12,444 nucleotides of DNA from contig DATIBM010000106.1 of the NCBI GenBank assembly GCA_035457545.1, positions 1-12,444 of the forward strand, written 5' to 3'. The translations under genes were made by a program, and so were the position numbers. Origin of the DNA: Nitrospira_G sp035457545 (lineage in GTDB: Bacteria; Nitrospirota; Nitrospiria; Nitrospirales; Nitrospiraceae). The notes beneath the pieces are model-generated. The model was not told the DNA's origin. It ran no database searches and saw only the letters and a program-made list of their open reading frames with translations. Positions 1 to 7,537 of the stretch are shown here, one piece after another (the first letter of the stretch is position 1; each line of letters begins with the position of its first letter).

Positions 1-100
1 TCCTGTCAATGATTCCCGGAGACACACCGACCGCGGCCGCCAGCTCTTTTTCCGTCAGTCCCTCGCCCAATTCTCGATAGATCAGGCCTTTGAGATTCAT
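1..100 (-). CDS. Helix-turn-helix (XRE-like) protein, N-terminal fragment
   Basis: Only the first 33 codons are inside the window; the gene continues past the left edge. The peptide starts MNLKGLIYRELGEGLTEKEL and continues with an alanine-rich helix, a VGVS turn and a second helix. This is the usual pattern of a lambda-repressor/XRE-type helix-turn-helix: a first helix with LTEKELA, a short Gly-containing turn, then a recognition helix beginning SPGIID. The ATG at 100-98 (minus) is supported by GAGGA at 105-109, four bases upstream. By family knowledge such proteins are small DNA-binding regulators, but no effector domain or target can be seen here. The gene has the same orientation as the MFS gene upstream of it but is separated by 311 bp, so it probably has its own promoter. 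Confidence 0.72.
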   Translation of the reverse strand, partial: MNLKGLIYRELGEGLTEKELAAAVGVSPGIIDR

Positions 101-411
101 AGGGTCCTCGCCGGCTCGTTGAACGCCGTGAACTCATGAACTATCGAGGTCATGTTGCAACAACCAAGCCCCATCGGATGCCCCAAGGGCGGACGGACTG
201 CCTTGCCGAAAATCGCTGCTGTGAATTTCGCCTCTCGCAAGGTGATGCAATTCTGCTGGCTTACGCATCAGGCTCGCTCATCGATCCAGACTGGTGCCGA
301 TGCGCTGTCAAGGAAGGTGGGCGCGGTCGTGGCGAGCCCGCGACATACAACGGTGTCGTCGTTGTATACAACGACGCACCGGAGCATCCATGGACTTGGG
401 TCTTGCGAAGG
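101..411. other. Gene-free intergenic stretch between MFS gene and HTH gene
   Basis: No reading frame here has a credible start, ribosome site and protein-like composition. The stretch lies downstream of the MFS stop (412-414, minus) and upstream of the HTH start (100), so it should hold the end of the long minus-strand transcript and the HTH promoter. Features seen: a long palindrome (351-381); a perfect TTGACA on the minus strand at 306-311 followed, after 17 bp, by a poor -10 match (TGGATC, 283-288); and a 10-bp palindrome TGTTGCAACA at 153-162. No GC-rich hairpin followed by a T-run was found in either direction, so the end of the long operon is not explained by an obvious intrinsic terminator. 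Confidence 0.6.
351..381. promoter_or_regulatory. 20-bp perfect palindrome, candidate operator
   Basis: CGTCGTTGTATACAACGACG at 357-376 is a perfect inverted repeat centred between 366 and 367. Allowing one unpaired base (T356), the symmetry continues through GGTG/CACC to C351 and G381, making 15-bp arms. The left flank also carries an extra copy of half the core: ATACAACG occurs at 345-352 and again at 366-373, exactly 21 bp (two helical turns) apart. There is no loop and no following T-run, so a protein-binding operator fits better than a terminator. It sits 30 bp after the MFS stop and about 40 bp upstream of the TTGACA at 306-311 that could serve the HTH gene. The binding protein is unknown; the neighbouring HTH protein is one candidate. 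Confidence 0.55.
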
Positions 412-1590
412 TTACGAAGCGGCGGGGGCCGGGCGAACGGTCATCCAAAAGAGTCCGGCCGCGACAAGCTGCAATGCAGCGATCACCGCGAAGGTTGCCG
501 GATAGCCGAAGAAGGTGATCAGGAATCCGGCCAGCAGGGGACCGCTCGCGTGGCCGATGTCCATAATCGTGCCCTGCATCCCCATCCCGGCCCCGAGCCG
601 CTTGATATCGGAGACGTCCGCGACCAGCGCGGAGGTCGATGAGGAGACCACGGCTTCACCGTAACCGAACAGCGAAGCCAAGAGAATGAGGGCGGGGAAG
701 GCTGCGACCTGGGGAATCAGGACGAACGAGACGGCACAGAGCAGCAGTCCGATCAGGATCAACGGCCGCCGGCCGATGCGGTCGGAGGCCCGCCCCATGA
801 TCGGTTTGGACAGGAACGACGTCACGCCCTGGACGCCGAACAGGAGGCCGACCTGCCCCGGATTCAATCCGACTGAGATGCCGTAGATCGGAAGGAACGC
901 CATCAGGGCGCCGTTGGCAATCATCTTGGCGCCGTCGGTGACGCTCGTGACCAGGACGGCCCGATTGCTGGCGACGATCCGGAATCCCTGCCACATGTCC
1001 TGCGCCACCCGTTTCAGACTCTTCTCCCCCATGGGCGGAGCGGGATTGAGGCGCAGCGCCAGAAAGCAGATCAGGCCGAGACCGCCGAACAGGCCCGCCG
1101 TGACAAAGGTCGCGGGGAAGCCGGCCGCATAGACCAGCCAGCCGCCGAGGACCGGGCCAAGCAGGGCGCCGGCTTGGGTGGAGGCGGTATAGCCGCCCAG
1201 GGCTGCGCCGCGCCGTTCCTGGAACAGCTCCGCCACCGTGGCCAGCGCGGCGGGCGCAAAGAGCGCCGTGGCCAAACCGTGCACGAAGCGCAAGCCCGTC
1301 AAGGTCCCGGTTTCGGTGATGAAGGGATAGACAAAGGGCGGAAGTCCGAAGGCCAGGACGCCGATGCGGAGCAGCAGGCGTCGTCCATAGATATCGGACA
1401 GGGCCCCGCCCGGCAGTTTCAACAACACGCCGGTCAAGGTGGAGACGGACACGATCAGGCCGATTTCCTCGGGCGAGGCTCCGAGCGACTGCGCGAACAG
1501 GGAGAGGACCGGCATGCGAACGAGGTTATAGCTGATGAAACAACAGACCCCGACGGCACAGAGGATGGCATAGCTCTGCCGGCGGGTCAT
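412..1590 (-). CDS. MFS transporter, 12-TM antiporter type
   Basis: This 392-residue protein is hydrophobic throughout, with about twelve membrane segments in two halves. It has the MFS motif A loop GALSDIYGRR at residues 62-71 and its second-half counterpart GRASDRIGRR at 266-275. It also shows a full motif C (G-x8-G-x3-GP-x2-GG: G132, G141, G145, P146, G149, G150), which is typical of proton-coupled drug/H+ antiporters. It is therefore most likely an inner-membrane exporter driven by the proton gradient; the substrate cannot be read from sequence. The length is normal for 12-TM members. The ATG overlaps the stop of the upstream hydrolase gene as ATGA (1587-1590) and has only a weak ribosome site, so translational coupling is likely. 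The family call is firm; efflux rather than uptake is an inference from motif C. Confidence 0.9.
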   Translation of the reverse strand: MTRRQSYAILCAVGVCCFISYNLVRMPVLSLFAQSLGASPEEIGLIVSVSTLTGVLLKLPGGALSDIYGRRLLLRIGVLAFGLPPFVYPFITETGTLTGLRFVHGLATALFAPAALATVAELFQERRGAALGGYTASTQAGALLGPVLGGWLVYAAGFPATFVTAGLFGGLGLICFLALRLNPAPPMGEKSLKRVAQDMWQGFRIVASNRAVLVTSVTDGAKMIANGALMAFLPIYGISVGLNPGQVGLLFGVQGVTSFLSKPIMGRASDRIGRRPLILIGLLLCAVSFVLIPQVAAFPALILLASLFGYGEAVVSSSTSALVADVSDIKRLGAGMGMQGTIMDIGHASGPLLAGFLITFFGYPATFAVIAALQLVAAGLFWMTVRPAPAAS

Positions 1591-2969
1591 GGAAGGTCCG
1601 GGTTGGGAGAGGGCGAGGCCGGTGCGCTTGGCTTCACCACCGGTTCGGTCTGTTCAGGTCGATCGGCTGGGCCGGCCGCAGAGGTGATTGTGATCGTGAC
1701 CTGGACGGAGAAGGTTCGGGCGGGATCGCTGCGGCGCCGGGCCTGCCGCAACATTGTCTCGACGGAGGGTGTGAGGAGTCCGCGAAAACTTTCTGTCCCG
1801 TTCGTGATCACGACGACCGGTTGGGAGAGATCGATCAGTTCGTCATTCAGGAACAACGAATAACGCAGCACATGGTCCGTCCGGACCTCGATGCGGTTCC
1901 CTTCGACGATCTGTGCGTCCAACTTGGCGTAGACACGGTCCGTGATGAAGCGATCCGTGCCGTCGAAGAGGTTCTCGCTGAACATGGCGATCCGGTCGGT
2001 TGCGTCGATGCGGGCCCAGGCAAACGCGTCCAAATGGCTGGCGTCCCGCGTCAGCGAGAGGCGCGGCGGCAGGACCGTGCGCCGCTGCCGGTTCATCCAC
2101 TCCACCAACGCCGGCAATTCTTCCCGTGGAAAAAAGTGGCCTCCGGCCATCGGATGGGTCTGGTCGTGCTCGCGATAGACGAAGTCGTATCCCAGTTTGG
2201 TCAGCTCGGCCGCCAGCTCTCGGCTCAGCCGGACCGGCATGACTTCGTCCTGCGAGCCGTGGATCATGTAGACCGGCGTCGCGCGCAGGTTCGACAGAAA
2301 CGGATACAGCACGTCGTCGATGCCGGAAGCCATCGGCGCGAGGCCGGCAAAGAGATCGGCGTGATGCATGCCGATGATCCAGGCTCCGATTCCGCCGTTC
2401 GACATGCCGGTGAGGAACACCCGGTTGCGGTCGATGCGATAGCGTGACCAGACCGCGCGCATCGTGGCGAGCACGAGTTCCTCGGCGCTCCGGTTCCACC
2501 AGGCGCCCCTGCCGTAGGTCGGGCAGGCCAGGATATAGTCGTCTCCCAGACGCGGTTTCCATCGATCGAGATAGGCCTCGCCCGTAAAGCCGGCTCCGTG
2601 TAGGCAGATCACCAAGCCATAGTCGCGCGACGGTAGGTAGTTCTCCGGCACGGACAGGGCGAAGCTGTAGGACCTGCCGCCGACCGAAAGTGGCTGGTTC
2701 GGTTGGACGCCGGTGGCGGCCGGGCCGTATTCGAGTTGGCGGCGGATCCGGTCTCGGACGACGACCGGACTGTACCGAGGATCGGCAAGGATCGTAGAGA
2801 GCAGGCGGTCGGCCCGCTCTGCGTCCGGCGTATCAAGATATTCGCGGACAAGGTTGTCGGATGGCGGGGGATCCGCTTCCGCCCCGACGGAACCGACCAT
2901 GACAAGCAACAGCAAGCTCAGCCAAATGGGGATCACGGGGACTGGGGCGTGACGGTCGCGCGGTCGCAT
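1587..2969 (-). CDS. Secreted alpha/beta-hydrolase (PHB-depolymerase/esterase-like) with C-terminal extra domain
   Basis: The 460-residue product begins with basic residues, then a hydrophobic stretch (about 12-28) and a small-residue cleavage region near A30/A32, so Sec export is predicted. The hydrolase fold spans roughly 85-295. LHGAG at 123-127 is the oxyanion strand/turn, GMSNGG at 188-193 holds the nucleophile Ser190, Asp241 lies in HGSQDE, and His278 (GGHFFP; His272 is the alternative) completes the triad. This order resembles PHB-depolymerase/feruloyl-esterase-like and dienelactone-hydrolase-like families. Residues about 300-430 form a further, strand-rich region of unknown role, followed by a Pro/Ser-rich end. 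The natural substrate is unknown. The gene lies 7 nt after ribD and overlaps the MFS start, so it is probably co-expressed with both. The start has no strong ribosome site but keeps the signal peptide intact. Confidence 0.85.
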   Translation of the reverse strand: MRPRDRHAPVPVIPIWLSLLLLVMVGSVGAEADPPPSDNLVREYLDTPDAERADRLLSTILADPRYSPVVVRDRIRRQLEYGPAATGVQPNQPLSVGGRSYSFALSVPENYLPSRDYGLVICLHGAGFTGEAYLDRWKPRLGDDYILACPTYGRGAWWNRSAEELVLATMRAVWSRYRIDRNRVFLTGMSNGGIGAWIIGMHHADLFAGLAPMASGIDDVLYPFLSNLRATPVYMIHGSQDEVMPVRLSRELAAELTKLGYDFVYREHDQTHPMAGGHFFPREELPALVEWMNRQRRTVLPPRLSLTRDASHLDAFAWARIDATDRIAMFSENLFDGTDRFITDRVYAKLDAQIVEGNRIEVRTDHVLRYSLFLNDELIDLSQPVVVITNGTESFRGLLTPSVETMLRQARRRSDPARTFSVQVTITITSAAGPADRPEQTEPVVKPSAPASPSPNPDLP

Positions 2970-2976
2970 GCTGGTT

Positions 2977-4131
2977 TCAACGGCGGCGGGAAGGTGATCG
3001 TGGCGGGACCAATCCCTGCACGAGGAAATCCGCTCCTACCTGACGAACACGCAAGCCCTGTAGCTTGACCGCGTCGGCCAGCCGGGCCGGCGAGGCACCG
3101 CCGATGACCGACTTGGCATCCTGTCCTCCGAGCAGCAGCGGCGCCACAAAGAGCCGCACCTCATTCACCAGGCCCTCCTTCCAGAGGGCGGCGTTGAGCG
3201 TGCCGCCTCCTTCCACGAGGAGGGACGCAATCCCGCGCCGGCCCAACTCCCGGAGCAGATTTCCCATCGGCACGAGCCCCTGTCGAGGCTTCAATGGCAG
3301 CACCTCGATTCCGGCGTTTCGGAGATTCCGTACCCGTCGTAGCGGAGCCTTCGTCGTGGTGGCGATCAGGGTCTTGGCTCGGGTGAGTCGCGAGAGAACC
3401 GCCGCGGTCGGGGGAATCGTCAGGTTGCTGTCCGCAATGACCCGCAGCGGCTGCCACGGTCGAACCATGTCGGGCTTCCCCGCCCGTCCGGGCAATCGGA
3501 CCGTCAACCTGGGATCATCTGCCTGCACGGTCCCCACTCCCACCAGAACGGCGTCCACCTCGCTCCGCAGCCGATGGGCTTCACGGCGCGCCTCCGGCCC
3601 TGTGATCCATTGGGATTCTCCGCGGGCTGTGGCGATCTTCCCATCAAGCGTCATGCCGGCCTTGAGGATGACCCAGGGTCTGCCGGTCGTGACCCAATGG
3701 CAATAGATCCGGTTGAGCGCCGCCGCATCCTGTTCTAGGCACCCGACCGAGACGGAGATCCCGGCGCGTTGAAGCGCCCGGAGGCCGCGTCCACGGACCA
3801 ACGGATTCGGGTCCTTCATGGCCACGACGACGCGGCGAAGCTGAGCGGCGATCAGCAGCGGCACGCAGGGCGGCGTGCGTTTGGCGTGGTGGCAGCAGGG
3901 TTCGAGCGTGAGATAAAGGGTGGCGCCTCGCGCGCGCGGGCCGGCCTGATGGAGGGCCAACACTTCGGCATGGGGCTCGCCGGCTTTTCGATGGTAGGCC
4001 CGGCCGACGATACGTCCGCGGGCGACGACCACCGCCCCCACCATCGGATTGGGACTGGTCCGGCCCTTCCCGCGCGCGGCGAGCCTGAGGGCCAGACCCA
4101 TGAAGCGGCGGTCGGTCTCCGAGTGAGTCAC
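2977..4131 (-). CDS. ribD: Bifunctional riboflavin biosynthesis deaminase/reductase RibD
   Basis: RibD deaminates 2,5-diamino-6-ribosylamino-pyrimidinone 5'-phosphate and then reduces the ribosyl side chain with NADPH. These are the second and third steps from GTP to riboflavin, in the cytosol. The 384-residue product has an N-terminal zinc deaminase domain: P27-N28-P29 with VGAVVV, the zinc/catalytic pair H54-A-E56, and zinc cysteines C79 and C89 in a TLEPC...TPPC loop. The reductase domain starts near 150 (K157, DGK 163-165, GESQWITG 171-178, and a later VEGGG). I chose GTG at 4131 because it overlaps the ppdK stop as GTGA and gives about the N-terminal length of E. coli RibD. The zinc loop is one residue longer than in E. 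coli. The C-terminus ends in a short basic PPRSPSRRR stretch. No other rib gene lies in the window. Confidence 0.95.
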   Translation of the reverse strand: MTHSETDRRFMGLALRLAARGKGRTSPNPMVGAVVVARGRIVGRAYHRKAGEPHAEVLALHQAGPRARGATLYLTLEPCCHHAKRTPPCVPLLIAAQLRRVVVAMKDPNPLVRGRGLRALQRAGISVSVGCLEQDAAALNRIYCHWVTTGRPWVILKAGMTLDGKIATARGESQWITGPEARREAHRLRSEVDAVLVGVGTVQADDPRLTVRLPGRAGKPDMVRPWQPLRVIADSNLTIPPTAAVLSRLTRAKTLIATTTKAPLRRVRNLRNAGIEVLPLKPRQGLVPMGNLLRELGRRGIASLLVEGGGTLNAALWKEGLVNEVRLFVAPLLLGGQDAKSVIGGASPARLADAVKLQGLRVRQVGADFLVQGLVPPRSPSRRR

Positions 4132-6932
4132 CGCTTTGCGGCACGCGCCTTCTTGGCTCGGCCGGCCGGCGTCTTGGCGCGAGCAGGCGCGCCGCTCTTT
4201 CTCCCTTTGGCCCGAGCCTTGCCGGCTGGCTGGCCGTTCAGGGCCGAATGCGCCGCCGCCAGCCTGGCTATGGCGACCCGATAGGGAGAACAGCTCACAT
4301 AGTCGAGCCCCAGTTGGTGGCAAAACTCGATCGACCTCGGATCGCCGCCATGTTCCCCGCAGATGCCCAGCTTGAGATCCGCCCGGGTTTTGCGTCCGGC
4401 TCGGATGGCCAGGCGCATCATCTCGCCGACGCCTTCCCGGTCGAGCGTCTCAAAGGGATCCGCGTCGAGAATCTTTTGATCCTTGTAGATGCCGACGAAC
4501 TTGGCGGCATCGTCGCGGGAGAACCCGAACGTGGTCTGGGTCAGGTCATTCGTCCCGAAGGAGAAGAACTCGGCTTCCTGCGCGATCTGGCCGGCGGTGA
4601 CGGCCGCGCGCGGCAACTCGATCATGGTGCCGACGAGGTAGTTCAACTTGACCCCGTGCCGCTTCATGGTCTCCTGCGCCACCTCGCGGACGAGATCCTT
4701 CTGCGCCTTCATTTCCGTGATCATGCCGACGAGCGGGATCATGATCTCGGGCACGATTTTCTTGCCTTCCTTGGCGATTTCGCAGGCGGCTTCGATGATC
4801 GCGCGCACCTGCATGCGCGTGATCTCCGGCATGGTGATCCCAAGCCGGCAGCCGCGGAGGCCCAGCATCGGATTGAACTCATGCAATTCCTCGACGCGGG
4901 CCAGCAGCTTCCGCTTTTCATCCAAAACGGTCGGATTGCCGCCGGTCAATTCATGTTTCGCGATCTCCACCATCAGCTCTTCCCGCTTCGGCAGGAATTC
5001 GTGCAACGGCGGATCGAGCAGCCGGATCGTGACCGGATAGCCCTTCATCTCCCGGTAGAGCCCGAGGAAGTCCTGCTTTTGGAGCGGCAGCAGTTGTTCG
5101 AGATACCGTTCTCGGTCCTGGGACGACCGGGCCAGGATCATCTTCTGCATGATCGGGATGCGGTCCTCGGCGAAGAACATGTGTTCCGTGCGGCAGAGGC
5201 CGATCCCTTCCGCGCCGAACCCGCGCGCGATGCGGGCCTGATCCGGCACGTCCGCGTTGGCCCGGACCTTGAGCGAGCGGATCTCGTCCGCCCATTTCAG
5301 GATGGTCTCGAACCGTTGGTACTTGTCGGACTGAGCCGGCGCGAGTTTCCCTTCCAGGACCTGAATCACCTCCGAGGCCACGACCGGAATATCGCCCTCG
5401 TAGACGTTGCCGGTCGATCCGTTGATCGAGAGGTAGTCTCCCTCGCGGAACACCTTGTTGCCGATGCGCACGCTTTGACTGCCCTCCACCTCCACGCCCT
5501 CGCAGCCGGCCACGCAGACCTTGCCCATCTGCCGGGCGACGACGGCGGCGTGGGATGTCATGCCGCCCCGCGCGGTGAGAAACCCAAGCGCCGCGTTCAT
5601 GCCGTGAATGTCGTCCGGGCTGGTTTCCTGCCGGACCAGGATCACGCGGGTTCCAGCCGCCTGCATTTCGACGGCGCGATCCGGCGTGAGCGCGATTTTT
5701 CCGGCGGCGGCCCCAGGCCCCGCCGGCAAGCCCTTGCCGAGCGGCGAGCGCTTGGATTCTTCCGCCAGGTCGAAGATCGGATAGAGATATTGCGAGAGAT
5801 GGTCCGGCTCGACCCGCTTGACCGCCTCCTCCTTCGTGATCAGCCCTTCCTTGACCATGTCCGCCGCGATCCGGACGGCGGCGATGCCGGTCCGTTTCCC
5901 GACCCTGGTCTGCAACATGTAGAGCTTGCCCTCCTGGATCGTGAACTCGATGTCGAGCATGTCGCGGTAATGTTTCTCCAGCTTCTTATAAGTCGCCTCC
6001 AGATCCCGAAAGGCGTGCGGGACCGTTTTCCCCAATTCGGCCACCGGCAGCGGCGTGCGGATGCCGGCGACCACGTCCTCGCCTTGGGCGTTCATGAGGC
6101 ACTCGCCGAAGAACCGCTTTTCCCCGGTGGAGGGATCTCTGGTGAACGCCACGCCGGTGCCGCTTGTCTCGCCCATGTTGCCGAACACCATCGCGACCAC
6201 GTTGACGGCGGTGCCCCAGGTATCGGGAATGTTGTAGAGCTTGCGGTAGGTGATGGCGCGCGCCCCGTACCAGGACGAAAACACGGCATTGGTCGCCATC
6301 CGCAATTGCTCGATCGGATCGTCCGGGAAGGTCTCGCCGGTATCGTGCTGAATCAGTTCCTTGAAGCTCGTCACCAGTTCGCGGAGCGCTTTCGCGTCCA
6401 GATGGGTATCCTGGGTCACGCCCAGCTCGGCTTTCTTATGGGCCAGGATTTCCTCGAAGTGCTCGCGCGTGACGCCCATCACGATGCTGCCGAACATCGT
6501 GACGAACCGCCGGTAACTGTCCTGGGCAAAGCGCTCGTTGCGGGTCTTGGCCGCCAGACCCTCGACCGTCTTGGTCGTCAAACCGACGTTCAACACCGTG
6601 TCCATCATGCCGGGCATCGAGGCTCGGGCGCCGGACCGCACCGACACCAACAAGGGATTCACGGGATCGCCAAACTTGGCTCCCATCGACCGCTCCACCC
6701 GCTTCAAGGCCTGGAGCGCCTCCTCCCACATGCCCGGCGGATAGGTCTTGCCTCGCTTGTAGTACTCGACGCAGGCCTCGGTGGTGATCGTGAAGCCGGC
6801 CGGCACGGAAATCCCCAGGTTGGTCATCTCGGCCAGGCCGGCGCCCTTGCCGCCCAGCAGGTTCTTCATGTCGCCCTTGCCTTCGGCCTTTCCATCGCCG
6901 AAAAAATAGACGTATTTCTTCTTGGCTCCCAC
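4128..6932 (-). CDS. ppdK: Pyruvate, phosphate dikinase with basic C-terminal tail
   Basis: PPDK interconverts pyruvate + ATP + Pi and PEP + AMP + PPi. In autotrophs using reductive carbon cycles it feeds gluconeogenesis. The 934-residue protein has the full family order: an N-terminal ATP-grasp nucleotide-binding domain (LLGGKGAGLAEM at 25-36, SVRSGARASMPGMMDTVLN around 98-115), the swivelling phosphohistidine domain with T459-S460-H461 (His461 catalytic), and the C-terminal PEP/pyruvate TIM barrel (LCRTEHMFF at 579-587, SFGTNDLTQ at 791-799, catalytic Cys858 in GICGEHGG). The normal family end is near residue 899 (CSPYRVAIARLAAAHSAL). The 35 residues after it are Ala/Lys/Arg/Gly/Pro-rich with 13 basic and no acidic residues, which is unusual. 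The GTG start at 6932 matches the family N-terminus and has AAGGAG nine bases upstream. The gene lies 20 nt after the membrane-protein gene and overlaps ribD by 4 nt. Confidence 0.97.
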   Translation of the reverse strand: MGAKKKYVYFFGDGKAEGKGDMKNLLGGKGAGLAEMTNLGISVPAGFTITTEACVEYYKRGKTYPPGMWEEALQALKRVERSMGAKFGDPVNPLLVSVRSGARASMPGMMDTVLNVGLTTKTVEGLAAKTRNERFAQDSYRRFVTMFGSIVMGVTREHFEEILAHKKAELGVTQDTHLDAKALRELVTSFKELIQHDTGETFPDDPIEQLRMATNAVFSSWYGARAITYRKLYNIPDTWGTAVNVVAMVFGNMGETSGTGVAFTRDPSTGEKRFFGECLMNAQGEDVVAGIRTPLPVAELGKTVPHAFRDLEATYKKLEKHYRDMLDIEFTIQEGKLYMLQTRVGKRTGIAAVRIAADMVKEGLITKEEAVKRVEPDHLSQYLYPIFDLAEESKRSPLGKGLPAGPGAAAGKIALTPDRAVEMQAAGTRVILVRQETSPDDIHGMNAALGFLTARGGMTSHAAVVARQMGKVCVAGCEGVEVEGSQSVRIGNKVFREGDYLSINGSTGNVYEGDIPVVASEVIQVLEGKLAPAQSDKYQRFETILKWADEIRSLKVRANADVPDQARIARGFGAEGIGLCRTEHMFFAEDRIPIMQKMILARSSQDRERYLEQLLPLQKQDFLGLYREMKGYPVTIRLLDPPLHEFLPKREELMVEIAKHELTGGNPTVLDEKRKLLARVEELHEFNPMLGLRGCRLGITMPEITRMQVRAIIEAACEIAKEGKKIVPEIMIPLVGMITEMKAQKDLVREVAQETMKRHGVKLNYLVGTMIELPRAAVTAGQIAQEAEFFSFGTNDLTQTTFGFSRDDAAKFVGIYKDQKILDADPFETLDREGVGEMMRLAIRAGRKTRADLKLGICGEHGGDPRSIEFCHQLGLDYVSCSPYRVAIARLAAAHSALNGQPAGKARAKGRKSGAPARAKTPAGRAKKARAAKR

Positions 6933-6941
6933 GGTCTTGTG

Positions 6942-6947
6942 CTCCTT
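6942..6947 (-). promoter_or_regulatory. Ribosome binding site deciding the ppdK GTG start
   Basis: AAGGAG on the minus strand stands nine bases before the GTG at 6930-6932. It lies between the stop of the membrane-protein gene (6953-6955) and ppdK. It supports the GTG start over any start further upstream, which would run back into the preceding gene. Confidence 0.75.
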
Positions 6948-6952
6948 CCCTC

Positions 6953-7516
6953 TTAGGACCAATGCATGATGGATGTCTGTCGGGCGGCGGATTCGAGCCG
7001 CAGACGGTATCGGGCGACGAGGTAGCGCCGGACAAACCACCCGAACGCGAGGATCGCGACCACCAATCCGACATAGGCGAACAGCCGCCAATCCGTCAAC
7101 GAACCATAGTCGAAATAGAGTTTGCCGTCCGCCCCTTCCCGTATCGTCGTTTCCTGTTTCAATCTGTGAGTTTCTCCGGAAGGATCCGCCAGGCGAATCC
7201 ACTCGGAACAGACCTGGACGAGCTCGTCCTTGCCTGAGACCTGTTGCCAACCCAACCGGAGGCAGACATCGCTGGTCGGATGAAACACGTCGGGAAGCCG
7301 GAACAACTGGTCGGTGCGGATGCCGCTGACCCAGAGGCCGAACAAGAACAGGGCGGGACAGAGGATCATCAGCGCCACCGTGACGCGGGTTGCATACCGC
7401 CGGACGAGACGGGCCTGCCGGTCCCCGTCGGATGACTGAGATGCGTGCGGCGGCGCTGGATGCGGCGCGTCATCCGGCGCCGGGCGCGGATTGACCGAGG
7501 CGTCGCGCGAATCCAT
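6953..7516 (-). CDS. Unrecognised two-pass membrane protein
   Basis: I do not recognise this 187-residue protein. Residues 1-43 are hydrophilic, rich in Pro, Asp, Ala and Ser, and end in a basic stretch (RLVRRYATR). Two membrane helices follow at about 45-65 and 146-163. Between them lies an 80-residue soluble loop containing C85 and C103, a pair that could form a disulfide if the loop is periplasmic. The tail after helix 2 is strongly basic (RRYLVARYRLR), which by the positive-inside rule puts both ends in the cytoplasm and the loop outside. The ATG has an excellent ribosome site, GGAGGAGG at 7523-7530, six bases upstream. It sits 21 nt after glyS and 20 nt before ppdK, so it is probably co-transcribed with both. 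Nothing visible links it functionally to either neighbour. Confidence 0.8.
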   Translation of the reverse strand: MDSRDASVNPRPAPDDAPHPAPPHASQSSDGDRQARLVRRYATRVTVALMILCPALFLFGLWVSGIRTDQLFRLPDVFHPTSDVCLRLGWQQVSGKDELVQVCSEWIRLADPSGETHRLKQETTIREGADGKLYFDYGSLTDWRLFAYVGLVVAILAFGWFVRRYLVARYRLRLESAARQTSIMHWS

Positions 7517-7537
7517 CCCCGACCTCCTCCGACCTGG

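Noticed and set aside
351..381. The palindrome read as an intrinsic terminator of the MFS transcript
   Set aside because: It has no loop bases, an AT-rich centre and no T-run on either side. Operator function fits better, though 3'-end data could overturn this.
136..642. Plus-strand open frames across 136-642
   Set aside because: They run into the 3' end of the MFS gene on the other strand, lack ribosome sites and have compositions unlike real proteins.
4132..4323. A longer RibD start giving 448 residues
   Set aside because: The extra 64 residues overlap the conserved end of ppdK and are low-complexity out-of-frame sequence. The GTG at 4131 gives the family N-terminus.
4248..6956. A 902-codon open frame on the plus strand opposite ppdK
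   Set aside because: It lies wholly antisense to a complete, well-conserved ppdK. Long antisense frames are common opposite GC-rich genes with strong codon bias. Its product is His/Asp/Arg-rich with no recognisable domain.
6933..7250. A longer PpdK start giving 1040 residues
   Set aside because: It would overlap most of the preceding membrane-protein gene, and the extra residues have no PPDK similarity. The GTG at 6932 has a ribosome site and matches the family start.
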